Origin: Clostridium thermobutyricum DSM 4928
Lineage (GTDB): Bacteria > Bacillota > Clostridia > Clostridiales > Clostridiaceae
DNA: 64,000 bases
Assembly (NCBI RefSeq): GCF_002050515.1
Contig: NZ_LTAY01000048.1
Coordinates: forward strand, 124,001 to 188,000
Direction of reading: 5' to 3'
Shown: positions 28,563 through 38,140 of the stretch, piece after piece
How the letters are laid out: each line of letters starts with the position of its first letter
How positions within the stretch are numbered: the first letter of the stretch is position 1
Translations under genes and position numbers: made by a program
Notes under the pieces: generated by a model
The model's input: only the letters and a program-made list of their open reading frames with translations
Told to the model about the DNA's origin: nothing
Database searches by the model: none

Positions 28563-30275
28563 ATGAAAAAGAAAAAGATTTTAAGTCTAATTATGTTAAT
28601 AGCATTAGCAAGTAATGTAGTTATGTCTAATAGTATTGCATATGCTAATAATTTAGTTAGTACAAGTAGTCAATTAGAAATAAAAAATGAAGATAAAAGT
28701 ATTATATCTTCTCCAACAGCAAGTGTAGAGCAAATGCAAAAATGGGCAAGATCTAAAGGAGCAACTGAAACTTTTATAAGTTTAGCGCCTAAATATATGA
28801 AATTATATTCATCACATGGTGGAATTAATCCTATAGTTGCATATGCTCAATCAGCACTTGAAACAGGATATGGTAATTTCGGAGGAGTTATAGATGAAAG
28901 TTATAATAATCCATGTGGAATGAAGACTAAAGAAGCTGGAGGCAATACTGATAGTGATCCTAATGCACATCAAAAATTTGATTCATGGGAAGATGGAATT
29001 AGTGCTCATTTAGATCATTTAGCTCTTTATGCTGGAGCAAATGGATATCCAAGAGTAGAAACAAAAGATCCAAGACATTTTTCTTTTATTTTTGGAAGAG
29101 CAAAATCTGTATTAGGACTTTCAGGGGCATGGGCAAGTGATAAACAGTATGGAGAAAAAGTGTTAAAAATGACTAAAGAAATTGAAAATATAGAAAAGGG
29201 AGAAAATCCAACAACACCAGTAGAACCTAAGCCTCCAACAACACAGCCAGAAAAACCTGTTATACCACCAAATAATTCAGGAAATACTGGAAACCCACCA
29301 AGTAATTCAGGAAATACTGCAAAACCACCAAGTAATTCAGGCATTACAGAAAAAACAGGAAAAGTAACAGCAAGTGCTTTAAATGTAAGAAGTGGAGCAG
29401 GGACAAGCTATAAAGTTATAGGTTCATTAAAAAATGGTTCAACAGTAACAGTAGTAGAAACAAAAAATGGTTGGCATAAAATAAAATATGGAAGTAGCTA
29501 TGGATATGTAAGTTCAAGTTATATAAAAATAAATTCTACTATCTCAAATGGCTCAACAAATAATTCAGGAAATACTGCAAAACCACCAAGTAATTCAGGA
29601 AGTACACAAAAAACAGGAAAAGTAACAGCAAGTGCTTTAAATGTAAGAAGTGGAGCAGGGACAAGCTATAAAGTTATAGGTTCATTAAAAAATGGTTCAA
29701 CAGTAACAGTAGTAGAAACAAAAAATGGATGGTACAAAATAAAATATGGAAGTAGTTATGGATATGTAAGTTCAAGTTATATAAAAATAAATTCTACTAG
29801 CTCAAATGGCTCAGCAAATAATTCAGGAAATACAGTAAGACCACCAAGTAATTCAGGAAGTACACAAAAAACAGGAAAAGTAACAGCAAGTATTTTAAAT
29901 GTAAGAAGTGGAGCAGGTACAAGCCATAAAGTTATAGGTTCATTAAGAAATGGATCAACAGTAACAATAGTAGAAACAAAAAATGGATGGCATAAAATAA
30001 AATATGGAAGTAGCTATGGATATGTAAGTTCAAGCTATATAAAAATAAACTCTACTAGTTCAAATGGGTCAGCAAATAATTCAGAAAATATACAAAAAAC
30101 GGGAAAAGTAACAGCTGATGTTTTAAATGTTAGGTCAGGAAGAGGAACTAATTATTCTAAAATTGGTGCTGTAAGAGGCGGATCAACGGTAACAATAGTA
30201 GAAACAAAGAATGGTTGGCATAAAATAAAATATGGTAATGGGTATGGGTATGTGTCAGCTCAATATGTAAGGTAA
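28563..30275 (+). CDS. Secreted glucosaminidase (GH73-type) with four SH3b repeats
   Basis: 570 residues. Signal peptide 1-28 (cut after AYA). Residues about 55-210 form a glucosaminidase domain with the catalytic glutamate E100 in SALETGYGNFGG and the NNPCGM segment. A proline/asparagine linker (PTTPVEPKPP, NSGNTAKPPSNSG) leads to four bacterial SH3 domains, the first three nearly identical. It should cleave the glycan strand of peptidoglycan outside the cell, with the SH3b domains binding the wall. An in-frame ATG at 28539 lies upstream of the AAGGGGAGAA ribosome binding site, so 28563 is the start. It directly precedes the polysaccharide operon. Confidence 0.92.
   Translation: MKKKKILSLIMLIALASNVVMSNSIAYANNLVSTSSQLEIKNEDKSIISSPTASVEQMQKWARSKGATETFISLAPKYMKLYSSHGGINPIVAYAQSALETGYGNFGGVIDESYNNPCGMKTKEAGGNTDSDPNAHQKFDSWEDGISAHLDHLALYAGANGYPRVETKDPRHFSFIFGRAKSVLGLSGAWASDKQYGEKVLKMTKEIENIEKGENPTTPVEPKPPTTQPEKPVIPPNNSGNTGNPPSNSGNTAKPPSNSGITEKTGKVTASALNVRSGAGTSYKVIGSLKNGSTVTVVETKNGWHKIKYGSSYGYVSSSYIKINSTISNGSTNNSGNTAKPPSNSGSTQKTGKVTASALNVRSGAGTSYKVIGSLKNGSTVTVVETKNGWYKIKYGSSYGYVSSSYIKINSTSSNGSANNSGNTVRPPSNSGSTQKTGKVTASILNVRSGAGTSHKVIGSLRNGSTVTIVETKNGWHKIKYGSSYGYVSSSYIKINSTSSNGSANNSENIQKTGKVTADVLNVRSGRGTNYSKIGAVRGGSTVTIVETKNGWHKIKYGNGYGYVSAQYVR
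29349..30272 (+). repeat. Tandem SH3b-coding repeats, 258-base period
   Basis: The landmark ACAGCAAG recurs at 29367, 29625 and 29883 (exact 258-base period), and a shorter diverged unit starts with ACAGCTG at 30111. All copies are in frame. The final unit ends in VSAQYV instead of the VSSSYIK of the first three. Confidence 0.92.
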
Positions 30276-30335
30276 ATATGTATATATAGTTGTATTAGAG
30301 AAAATTTTTGTAGTTTAAATTCAACTAAAATAATT

Positions 30336-30374
30336 AAAGACATTAACATAATAATTATGTTAATGTCTTTTTTA
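30336..30374. terminator. Terminator after the glucosaminidase
   Basis: AAAGACATTAACATAA and TTATGTTAATGTCTTT form a perfect 16-base-pair stem with a 3-base loop, then TTT. The remaining 230 bases up to the operon promoter are AT-rich without recognisable features. Confidence 0.9.
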
Positions 30375-30610
30375 TAAATTTATTAGAGAAATACATATAA
30401 AGAATTATATTAGTAAGGATAAGTAGATAAAATAGGAAATTTTTTATAAATGAATTACTATGAATAAAATAATTTTTAATTTAAATTTAAAAAGTTATGA
30501 AATACTTTGGATAAATTAATAAAAATTAACAAAATAATTTAAAAAAAAGTATAATATTTTGTAAAAGTAATAAAAAAGTCAAAAAATAACAATATAAATT
30601 CATTAAATAT

Positions 30611-30638
30611 TTTAAAAAAATTAATTTTATGTTACAAT
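30611..30638 (+). promoter_or_regulatory. Promoter of the polysaccharide operon
   Basis: TTTAAA (30611-30616), 16 bases, TACAAT (30633-30638) with extended TG. The string TTATGTTACAAT is shared with the promoter at 46181-46209 in front of the second glycosyltransferase group. Confidence 0.6.
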
Positions 30639-30717
30639 AATTAACGAATAGTACATAAAATGTGGGGATTAAGAAAAATTAAGTCTAGATTACAGTATTA
30701 TGAGATGAGGGAATAAA

Positions 30718-32613
30718 ATGAGAGAGAATTTAAAAGGAAGGGTTTTAATATTAATGCTAATAGATACCTTATGCATTAATATAGCATTTATATTAAGTTA
30801 TATTTTTAAATATGGTTTAGGAGAAGGAATAAATGAATTTAGAAATGATATGTCATTTATTTCTTTAGGAATAATAATCTATATAATAAGTTTAAGTTTA
30901 TTTAATATGTATAAAAGCGTATGGAGAATCGCAGGAATTGATGAAGGAATAAAAGGAATAGGTGCAATCACTATTGGAACATCAATAATACTTTTATTTG
31001 CAATATTAGGAAAAAATATTCTTGTTGAAAATGTTATTTTATCAGGAATTATAACATTTTTATTAGTGATAGGAATTAGATTTTCGTTTAGAGTAATAAG
31101 AAGAATTGCTATTTATGGTCAATTAAAGATTATTGATAGAAATGAAAGAGTGATGATAATAGGAGCAGGTTCTAGTGGAAGCTCAATTATAAATGAAATG
31201 CTTAACAATAGAAAATTAAATATGATTCCAATTTGTATAATTGATGATAATAAAAGTAAAGTGGGAAAAGTTCTACATGGAATAAAAGTAGTTGGAACTA
31301 GAAATGAAATACAAAATGTAGTTAGAGAAGAAGGAATAACAACAATAATAATTGCTATATCTACAATAAATTCGGAAGAGAAGAGAAAAATTCTTGAAAT
31401 ATGCCAAAAAACAAAAGCTAAACTTAAAATTGTTCCAGGTATAAGTGAAATAATTGAAGGTAAAGTACAAGCAACTCAAATGAGGGAAGTTGATATAAAA
31501 GACCTTTTAGGAAGAGAAGAAGTAAAGTTAGATAAAGAAGGTATTAAAGGATATATAAAAAATAAAACAGTTTTAGTAACTGGAGGCGGAGGATCTATAG
31601 GATCAGAGCTTTGCAGACAGATAGCAAAACATAGTCCAAAAAGATTAATAATTTTAGATATATATGAAAATAATGCCTATGATATTCAAAATGAACTTAA
31701 AAGAAAATATAGTGATTTAGATTTAAGAACAATAATAGCTTCTGTAAGAGATAAAGATAGATTAAATAAAATATTTGCAGAAGAAAATATAAATGTAGTT
31801 TTCCATGCAGCAGCTCATAAGCATGTTCCTTTGATGGAAAATAATTCGGAAGAAGCAATAAAAAATAATGTTATGGGAACACTTAATGTTGCAGAATGTG
31901 CAAATGAGTACAATGTAGAAAGATTTGTTCTTATTTCAACTGACAAAGCTGTTAATCCTACCAATATAATGGGAGCAACAAAAAGGCTTTGTGAAATGAT
32001 AATACAAGGAATAGATAAAAAGAGTAAAACAGAGTTTGTTGCAGTAAGATTTGGAAATGTACTTGGAAGCAATGGTTCTGTAATTCCATTATTTAAAAAG
32101 CAAATAGCTGAAGGTGGACCAGTTACTCTTACACATAAAGAAATAACAAGATATTTTATGCTAATACCAGAAGCAGCACAACTTGTACTTCAAGCTGGAG
32201 CTTATGCAGAAGGTGGAGAAATATTTATACTTGATATGGGTAAATCAGTAAAAATATATGATTTAGCTAAAAAGCTAATAAGGCTTTCAGGATATGAACC
32301 AGAAGAAGATATAAAAATAGAAATAACAGGTTTAAGACCAGGAGAAAAGCTTTATGAAGAGCTTCTTATGGATGAAGAAGGATTAAAATCTACTAAAAAT
32401 AAAAAAATATTTATAGGAGAACCTTCTGATATAGATTTTGAAGATTTAAAAAGAGAAATATTTATTTTAAGAGATGTTGCATTAAATAAAGATAAAGAGG
32501 CTTTAAAAATGAAAATGAAAGAGATAGTTACTACTTATATAGAGCCTGGGGAAGAAGGAAAAGAGAGTTTTGAAGATGAAGTTGCAGCAACTTGTGAAGG
32601 GGTGAAAATATGA
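30718..32613 (+). CDS. Membrane NDP-sugar 4,6-dehydratase/epimerase (PglF/CapD/FlaA1 family)
   Basis: 631 residues. Four N-terminal membrane helices (about 10-130), a first Rossmann domain (VMIIGAGSSGSS near 143), then the catalytic short-chain dehydrogenase domain with VTGGGGSIGSE near 285, STDKAVNPTNIMGATKR (the Met-xxx-Lys active site in place of Tyr-xxx-Lys typical of this family) and a C-terminal GLRPGEKLYEEL motif. It should convert a UDP-HexNAc to a 4-keto-6-deoxy or epimerised sugar, the first committed precursor of the polymer. First gene of an operon of overlapping genes; its stop overlaps the next ATG. Confidence 0.9.
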   Translation: MRENLKGRVLILMLIDTLCINIAFILSYIFKYGLGEGINEFRNDMSFISLGIIIYIISLSLFNMYKSVWRIAGIDEGIKGIGAITIGTSIILLFAILGKNILVENVILSGIITFLLVIGIRFSFRVIRRIAIYGQLKIIDRNERVMIIGAGSSGSSIINEMLNNRKLNMIPICIIDDNKSKVGKVLHGIKVVGTRNEIQNVVREEGITTIIIAISTINSEEKRKILEICQKTKAKLKIVPGISEIIEGKVQATQMREVDIKDLLGREEVKLDKEGIKGYIKNKTVLVTGGGGSIGSELCRQIAKHSPKRLIILDIYENNAYDIQNELKRKYSDLDLRTIIASVRDKDRLNKIFAEENINVVFHAAAHKHVPLMENNSEEAIKNNVMGTLNVAECANEYNVERFVLISTDKAVNPTNIMGATKRLCEMIIQGIDKKSKTEFVAVRFGNVLGSNGSVIPLFKKQIAEGGPVTLTHKEITRYFMLIPEAAQLVLQAGAYAEGGEIFILDMGKSVKIYDLAKKLIRLSGYEPEEDIKIEITGLRPGEKLYEELLMDEEGLKSTKNKKIFIGEPSDIDFEDLKREIFILRDVALNKDKEALKMKMKEIVTTYIEPGEEGKESFEDEVAATCEGVKI

Positions 32614-33212
32614 AGAGGGTATTTGATTTAATTAGCAGTTTAATAGGATTTATATTTTTTTTACCACTATTTTTAATAATTTCTTTAATAATAAAATTAT
32701 CATCTCCAGGACCAATCTTTTTTAAACAAAGAAGGATAGGAAAAGATAATGAAGAGTTTTATATATTAAAATTTAGAACAATGAGAATTGATACACCAAA
32801 TGTTGCTACACATCTTTTAGAAAATCCAGATAAATATATAACTAAAATAGGAAAAGTTTTAAGAAAGACAAGCCTTGATGAATTACCACAACTTATAAAT
32901 ATTATAAGAGGTGAGATGAGTGTAGTTGGACCAAGACCAGCTCTTTATAATCAATTAGATTTAAAAGAAATGAGAACTAAAAAAGGAATTCATAAGTTGG
33001 TTCCAGGGCTTACAGGATGGGCACAAATAAATGGAAGAGATGAAATTCCATTAAATGAAAAAGTTGAATTAGATAAATATTATTTAGATAATAGAAGCTT
33101 TGGGTTTGATATAGAAATAATATTTAAAACAATTATTAGTGTAGCAAAAAGTGATGGAGTACAAGAGGGGAAGAAAGATATTAAATTAGATAAAACAAAG
33201 GTGAGGCAATAA
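32610..33212 (+). CDS. Initiating undecaprenyl-phosphate sugar phosphotransferase
   Basis: 200 residues, the short PglC/WecP-like catalytic form without the extra membrane domain of WcaJ. An N-terminal hydrophobic segment (LISSLIGFIFFLPLFLIIS) is followed by FKQRRIGK, FRTMR, TSLDELPQL and GEMSVVGPRPAL, all characteristic of the bacterial sugar transferase family. It moves a sugar-1-phosphate onto the lipid carrier, starting repeat-unit assembly. Overlaps the dehydratase gene by four bases (ATGA). Confidence 0.94.
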   Translation: MKRVFDLISSLIGFIFFLPLFLIISLIIKLSSPGPIFFKQRRIGKDNEEFYILKFRTMRIDTPNVATHLLENPDKYITKIGKVLRKTSLDELPQLINIIRGEMSVVGPRPALYNQLDLKEMRTKKGIHKLVPGLTGWAQINGRDEIPLNEKVELDKYYLDNRSFGFDIEIIFKTIISVAKSDGVQEGKKDIKLDKTKVRQ

Positions 33213-33213
33213 C

Positions 33214-34140
33214 ATGAAGATATTAATAACAGGAGTTTATGGAGTTGTTGGAAGCTTTTTATGCGAAAGTTTAAAGAATGAACATGAAATAATAGGGATA
33301 GGACGTAGAGATATTTATGAAAACTGTCATAAATATTATAAATGTGATATTACAGATAAAGAAGAAGTGAAAAAAGTTTTTGAAGAAAATAAAGATATAG
33401 ATTTTATAATTCATTGTGCTGCACTTGCTCATAATAAAGGGAATGATTTATCAAAGGATAGGTTTATGAAAGTAAATTATGAAGCAACAAAATATATAAC
33501 AGATTTGAGTAATGAAATTTTAAATTTAAAAAACTTTATATTTATCAGCACAATCTCTGTATATGGAGAAAGAATGGATAAAGATATATATTTAGAAACA
33601 GATCAATGTTTTCCCAAAAGCCCTTATGCAGTAGCAAAGAAAAAATCAGAAGAATATATTCAAAAAAATTATAAAGGGAATTTTACCATTTTTAGGCTTG
33701 CTCCAGTTTATTCAAAAGATTTTATGCTGAATATTCAAAGGAGAACAGAAGTTAAAGGGATACAATATAGAGTTGGTGATGGAAAGGTTAAATTAAGCAT
33801 CTGTAATATAAAAAATATATTTTTAGCCATTGTCTATATAATTAATAATTATGAAAAAGAGAAATTTGAAATATATAATATAGCAGATGAAAAAATATAT
33901 AATTTTAATGATCTTATAAATTTAAATGAGAAAAAAAGAAATAAAATTATAATACCTAAATTATTAATAAGGTTTATTAGTATTATAAATAAAAAAACTA
34001 TTAAAAATCAGTTTATTTATGAGAATACGATAAAACTTATATCTAATAATATATATTGTTGTGAAAAGATTAATAAAGTAAATAAATTAAATTTTGATAT
34101 TGAGGGTATAAAAGATGAAAAAGATACTATATGTTACTAA
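33214..34140 (+). CDS. NAD-dependent epimerase/dehydratase
   Basis: 308 residues of the extended short-chain dehydrogenase family: N-terminal nucleotide-binding ITGVYGVVGSF (one glycine fewer than the usual TGGAGFIG), serine of SVYGE and the catalytic pair in SPYAVAKKKSEEY. Likely changes a nucleotide sugar or lipid-linked sugar for the repeat unit, as GalE/WbpP-like enzymes do in such operons; substrate unknown. The last third is lysine/isoleucine-rich and poorly conserved in appearance. RBS AGGTGAGG. Confidence 0.85.
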   Translation: MKILITGVYGVVGSFLCESLKNEHEIIGIGRRDIYENCHKYYKCDITDKEEVKKVFEENKDIDFIIHCAALAHNKGNDLSKDRFMKVNYEATKYITDLSNEILNLKNFIFISTISVYGERMDKDIYLETDQCFPKSPYAVAKKKSEEYIQKNYKGNFTIFRLAPVYSKDFMLNIQRRTEVKGIQYRVGDGKVKLSICNIKNIFLAIVYIINNYEKEKFEIYNIADEKIYNFNDLINLNEKKRNKIIIPKLLIRFISIINKKTIKNQFIYENTIKLISNNIYCCEKINKVNKLNFDIEGIKDEKDTICY

Positions 34141-35221
34141 TATAAGTAGGACTGTGAATACTTTTTTTATTCCACATATGAATCATCTGGTTGATGTAGG
34201 GCATCAAGTTGATTGTGCATGTAAATTAACAGGAGAACACAAATTAAAAAAAGAAAAAATAGATAATAGAATAAAATTTTATGATATACCATTCACTAGA
34301 AATCCATTAGATTATAAAAACATAATAGCTTTTTTTAAATTGTATAAAATACAGAAAAAAGAAAAATATGATATTATACATGTTCATACACCTATTGCAT
34401 CTTTTTATACAAGACTTTTAAAAATATTTTTTAATGATGTAAGAATGATTTATACTGTACATGGATTTCATTTTTATAAAGGTAGTTCCAAATTATCATG
34501 GTTAATATTTGGAAATATAGAAAAAATTTTTTCTAAATTTACTGATGTAATTATAACTATAAATGATGAGGATTATAGAGTAGCAAAAAAATTTAAATGT
34601 AATGATGTTAGGAAAATTAATGGAGTAGGGGTAAATTTTTCAGAATTTAAAACAATGGACAAGGAAACAAAAATAAAATTAAGGGAATCTGTAGGATTAG
34701 AAATAGATGATTTTGTTTTAATTATGGTTGGGGAACATAATAAAAATAAAAATCAAATTCAACTTATTAAAGCTATAGAAGATATTGAAAAAATAAATTC
34801 TAAAATAAAAGCTATATTAATTGGAGATGGTGAACTTTTAGAAGAAAATAAAAGATATATATTAGATAATAATATAAAAAATGTTAAGGTATTAGGTTTT
34901 AGAAAAGATGTTAATGAAATGATAAATATAAGTGATGTATTGATATCTATGTCTTATAGAGAAGGGTTGCCTAAAAATGTTATTGAAGCAATGGCGTGTA
35001 GTAAACCACTTATATTAACTGATATAAGAGGAAATAGGGATTTAGTTATGAATAATAAAAATGGATTTATAGTTAATGTTGGAGATATTGAACACACAAA
35101 AAAAGCAATAATTAAATTATATAATATTGAAAATATTGATTATTTAGGCAATAAATCTTTAGAATACTCCAAAATTTACGATGTAAATTTAATTGTACAA
35201 GAAATAAGTAAATGTTATTAG
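34115..35221 (+). CDS. Glycosyltransferase, family 4 type
   Basis: 368 residues, GT-B fold. N-terminal half begins LYVTNISRTVNTFFIPHMNHL and has IHVHTPIASFYTRLL; the C-terminal half has MVGEHNKNKNQ, LIGDGELL, LGFRKDVNEM and the donor-site EGLPKNVIEAMACSKP segment with its E-x7-E pattern. Pattern fits CapM/EpsD-like retaining glycosyltransferases. Overlaps the epimerase gene by 26 bases, with GAGGG inside that gene as ribosome binding site. Confidence 0.9.
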   Translation: MKKILYVTNISRTVNTFFIPHMNHLVDVGHQVDCACKLTGEHKLKKEKIDNRIKFYDIPFTRNPLDYKNIIAFFKLYKIQKKEKYDIIHVHTPIASFYTRLLKIFFNDVRMIYTVHGFHFYKGSSKLSWLIFGNIEKIFSKFTDVIITINDEDYRVAKKFKCNDVRKINGVGVNFSEFKTMDKETKIKLRESVGLEIDDFVLIMVGEHNKNKNQIQLIKAIEDIEKINSKIKAILIGDGELLEENKRYILDNNIKNVKVLGFRKDVNEMINISDVLISMSYREGLPKNVIEAMACSKPLILTDIRGNRDLVMNNKNGFIVNVGDIEHTKKAIIKLYNIENIDYLGNKSLEYSKIYDVNLIVQEISKCY

Positions 35222-35234
35222 AAAAGGAGGATAT

Positions 35235-36044
35235 ATGCCTAAAATAAGTGTAATAATGGGAGTTTATAATATAGGGGATGGAAGTAAAGCAAAAATAGCA
35301 ATTCAATCTATATTAGATCAATCTTTTAAAGATTTTGAATTCATAATTTGTGATGATGGATCTAAAGATGATACATATAACATAATTAAAGAAATAACAA
35401 AATTAGACAAAAGAATATTGGTTATAAAAAATGAAAAAAATATGGGATTAGCGTATACGTTGAATCATTGCTTGGAAAATGCAAGTGGAGAATTTATAGC
35501 TAGAATGGATGATGATGATTATAGCTATAGAGAGCGATTTGAAAAGCAAATAAATTTTTTAGAGAAAAATTCTGATATAGATATAGTATCATCAGCAATA
35601 GATATTTTTAATGGAGAAAGAATAACACATAAACAAGCCATTAGATGTAAATATCCGAAAAAGGAAGATTTTTTATGGGGAAGTTGTTTTGTACATCCAG
35701 CGACAATGTTTAGAAAAGATAAGTTGATTAAAGTTGGAGGGTACAGAATAGCAAAGGAAACTCGAAGAGCAGAAGATTACGATTTATTTATGAGAATGTA
35801 TGCTAATGGTAGCAAAGGTTATTCGTTTGAAGAATCATTGTTAAGATATTATGTAAATCCTATAGCTATGAAAAAAAGAAAGTATAAATTTAGAATAGAT
35901 GAAGTTGTAGTAAGATTCAAAGGTTTTAAAAATATGGGTATTTTAATACAAGGATTACCTTACATAGTAAAACCATTATTAGTGGGATTAATGCCAAATA
36001 AATTAATTTTAAAAATTCAAAAAAATAAGTATAGAGGGGATTAA
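35235..36044 (+). CDS. Glycosyltransferase, family 2
   Basis: 269 residues, inverting GT-A enzyme. ISVIMGVYN, ICDDGSKDDT and the metal-binding ARMDDDDYSY are present, followed by FVHPATMFRK and the ED motif in RRAEDYDLFMR. A cytoplasmic enzyme adding one sugar to the lipid-linked repeat unit. RBS AAAAGGAGG, 6 bases before the ATG. Confidence 0.9.
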   Translation: MPKISVIMGVYNIGDGSKAKIAIQSILDQSFKDFEFIICDDGSKDDTYNIIKEITKLDKRILVIKNEKNMGLAYTLNHCLENASGEFIARMDDDDYSYRERFEKQINFLEKNSDIDIVSSAIDIFNGERITHKQAIRCKYPKKEDFLWGSCFVHPATMFRKDKLIKVGGYRIAKETRRAEDYDLFMRMYANGSKGYSFEESLLRYYVNPIAMKKRKYKFRIDEVVVRFKGFKNMGILIQGLPYIVKPLLVGLMPNKLILKIQKNKYRGD

Positions 36045-36047
36045 ATT

Positions 36048-37196
36048 TTGAAAATATTAGTTACCGTAGATACGTATTATCCATTAAAAGATGGAGTGCA
36101 AAATATTACACAAAATCATATAGAGCAATTACAACTTAAAGGGCATGAAATTACAGTAATAACTGTTCAAAATGAAAATATAAAAGAATTTGAAGTTATA
36201 AATAATGTGAAAGTATATAGATTTAAATTGTTTACTAAATTTGGAATTCACTTTGGGAATAAAAAAGAATATCTAAAAAAACTAAAAGAAATAAGTGATA
36301 ATGTAGATTTAATGATAAATACATGTATACAAAGTGCAACTACAGATCTAGTATTAAGCAGTTTAAGAAGAATTAGATGTAAAAAAATTTTGTATTTGCA
36401 TGGAAGATATAATTTTAAATATGAAAAATATGATTTTATTTCTATAAATACATTTATTAAGAAAGTGTTTTTTAATTTAAGATGGAGACAGTTTTATGTA
36501 AGTAATTCTAAGAATTTCAAATATTATGACAAAATAATAAACATACATGAACTTGATGAGGCAACTAAATATTTTAAAAAAAATATAAATGAAGAAATAC
36601 AAATAGTAAATAATTTTGTTGAAGATGAGTTTTTTAAATTTAGTGACGAGAAGAAAGAACAATTAATTTGTATTTCAAATTTTTCAGATTTAAAAAATCA
36701 AAAATTTATTTTAGAAGCTATATCTAATATAGAATTACATAAAAAATTAAAAGTTATATTTATTGGAAGTTCTGAAAATGAATATCTGAAAAGATTAAGA
36801 GAAATAAGTAATAATTTAATGAAAAAGAATAGTAAATTAGATATTATTTTTTTGGTAGGAATGGATAGGACTGAAATAAGAAAGATTTTAAGTGAATCAA
36901 AAATTTTTTTACTTGGAAGTAAAATTGAAAAAATTCCAGTAGTTTTACTTGAAGCACTTGCACAAGGTGTTCCGTTTGTATCTACTAATGTAGGAAATAT
37001 AAAATATTTACCAGGAGGATTTAGTTGTGATACATTAGAAGAGTTTAGATATTATATAAATTTATTGAATAAAAATGAAGATATACGAGTTGAATTAGGT
37101 AAAATAGGGAGAAAATATACTATTGAGAATTCAAAATTAATAAATATGAATAATAAATTAGAAAGTATATTAATTGATGCTATGGAGAGGGGATGA
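36048..37196 (+). CDS. Glycosyltransferase, family 4 type
   Basis: 382 residues, GT-B fold. Starts ILVTVDTYYPLKDGVQNI, has LYLHGRYN in the acceptor half, and CISNFSDLKNQK, LVGMDRTEI and PVVLLEALAQGVPFVSTNVG in the donor half. TTG start, 3 bases after the previous stop, with AGAGGGGAT as ribosome binding site. Overlaps the next gene by four bases. Confidence 0.86.
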   Translation: MKILVTVDTYYPLKDGVQNITQNHIEQLQLKGHEITVITVQNENIKEFEVINNVKVYRFKLFTKFGIHFGNKKEYLKKLKEISDNVDLMINTCIQSATTDLVLSSLRRIRCKKILYLHGRYNFKYEKYDFISINTFIKKVFFNLRWRQFYVSNSKNFKYYDKIINIHELDEATKYFKKNINEEIQIVNNFVEDEFFKFSDEKKEQLICISNFSDLKNQKFILEAISNIELHKKLKVIFIGSSENEYLKRLREISNNLMKKNSKLDIIFLVGMDRTEIRKILSESKIFLLGSKIEKIPVVLLEALAQGVPFVSTNVGNIKYLPGGFSCDTLEEFRYYINLLNKNEDIRVELGKIGRKYTIENSKLINMNNKLESILIDAMERG

Positions 37197-38140
37197 ATAT
37201 GAGTACAGTTTTAATATGTCCTTATTTTGGAAAATTACCAAATTACTTTGAATATGTATTAAAAAGTTGTGAATATAATAAAAAAATAAATTGGATATTA
37301 ATAACTGATGATAAACGAAAGTTTAATTATCCTAAAAATGTAAGAGTTATTTATATGGAATTCTATGAATTTAGAAATTTAATACAAAAGAACTTTGAAT
37401 TTATGATAAGTTTAAAGACACCATACAAATTATGTGATTATAAACCTATTTATGGATATGTTATGCGAAATTATATAAAAGAATATGAATATTGGGGGCA
37501 CTGTGATATTGATTGTTTTTTTGGAGATTTATTTAAATTTATAGAAGAACCAATGAAATTAGGAGTAGATAAGATTGGTTATTTGGGACATTTAACTTTA
37601 TATAAAAACAGACAGGATATAAATGAGAGGTTCAAATTGCCTCTAAAAGGGAAAAATTTTAAAGATGTATTCACAACAGATGAAATATTAGTTTTTGATG
37701 AATCTTTTACAGAATTAAGTATGAATACTATATATGAGCATTATGGATTTGAGATGTATAAGAAGCCAATATTTGCTGACATATCATGTTTATATTATGA
37801 TTTTAGATTATATAAATATAATGAAAAATTTTCTTACAAGTTAGAAAGAAGAACAAATAGAGTATTTATATGGGAGGAAGGAAAAGTCTGGTCAGAGATA
37901 AAAGATGGAGAAAAAGAAGAATTTGGATATGTTCATTTTCAAAAAAGAAGTATAAGTATACCAGAAAGTAAGATTGAAAATAGAATAAAATTTTTATTGA
38001 GGCCTAATGAAATATGTTTGGATTATAATATTGATAAAGAGTTAAAAATAAAATATAGAAAATTATTTTATAAGCCTTATTTTAACCAAAAGATTAAAGC
38101 AATTAAATTTAGATTAAGGAGAAAAAGAAATGAAAATTAA
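37193..38140 (+). CDS. DUF6625-like putative glycosyltransferase
   Basis: 315 residues. Begins with a short strand TVLICPYFGKLPNYF and carries GHCDIDCFFGDLFKF at about 102-116, whose D-x-D resembles a metal/nucleotide-sugar site. This matches small GT-A-like proteins (DUF6625 group) common in capsule loci. C-terminus strongly basic (RRKRNEN) and may sit at the membrane. Two starts (MNMS) are possible, ATG 37193 or 37199; the first overlaps the preceding stop (ATGA). Confidence 0.7.
   Translation: MNMSTVLICPYFGKLPNYFEYVLKSCEYNKKINWILITDDKRKFNYPKNVRVIYMEFYEFRNLIQKNFEFMISLKTPYKLCDYKPIYGYVMRNYIKEYEYWGHCDIDCFFGDLFKFIEEPMKLGVDKIGYLGHLTLYKNRQDINERFKLPLKGKNFKDVFTTDEILVFDESFTELSMNTIYEHYGFEMYKKPIFADISCLYYDFRLYKYNEKFSYKLERRTNRVFIWEEGKVWSEIKDGEKEEFGYVHFQKRSISIPESKIENRIKFLLRPNEICLDYNIDKELKIKYRKLFYKPYFNQKIKAIKFRLRRKRNEN

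Noticed and set aside
29027-29344. Minus-strand glycine/proline-rich open frame
   Set aside because: Antisense of the proline/asparagine linker of the glucosaminidase.
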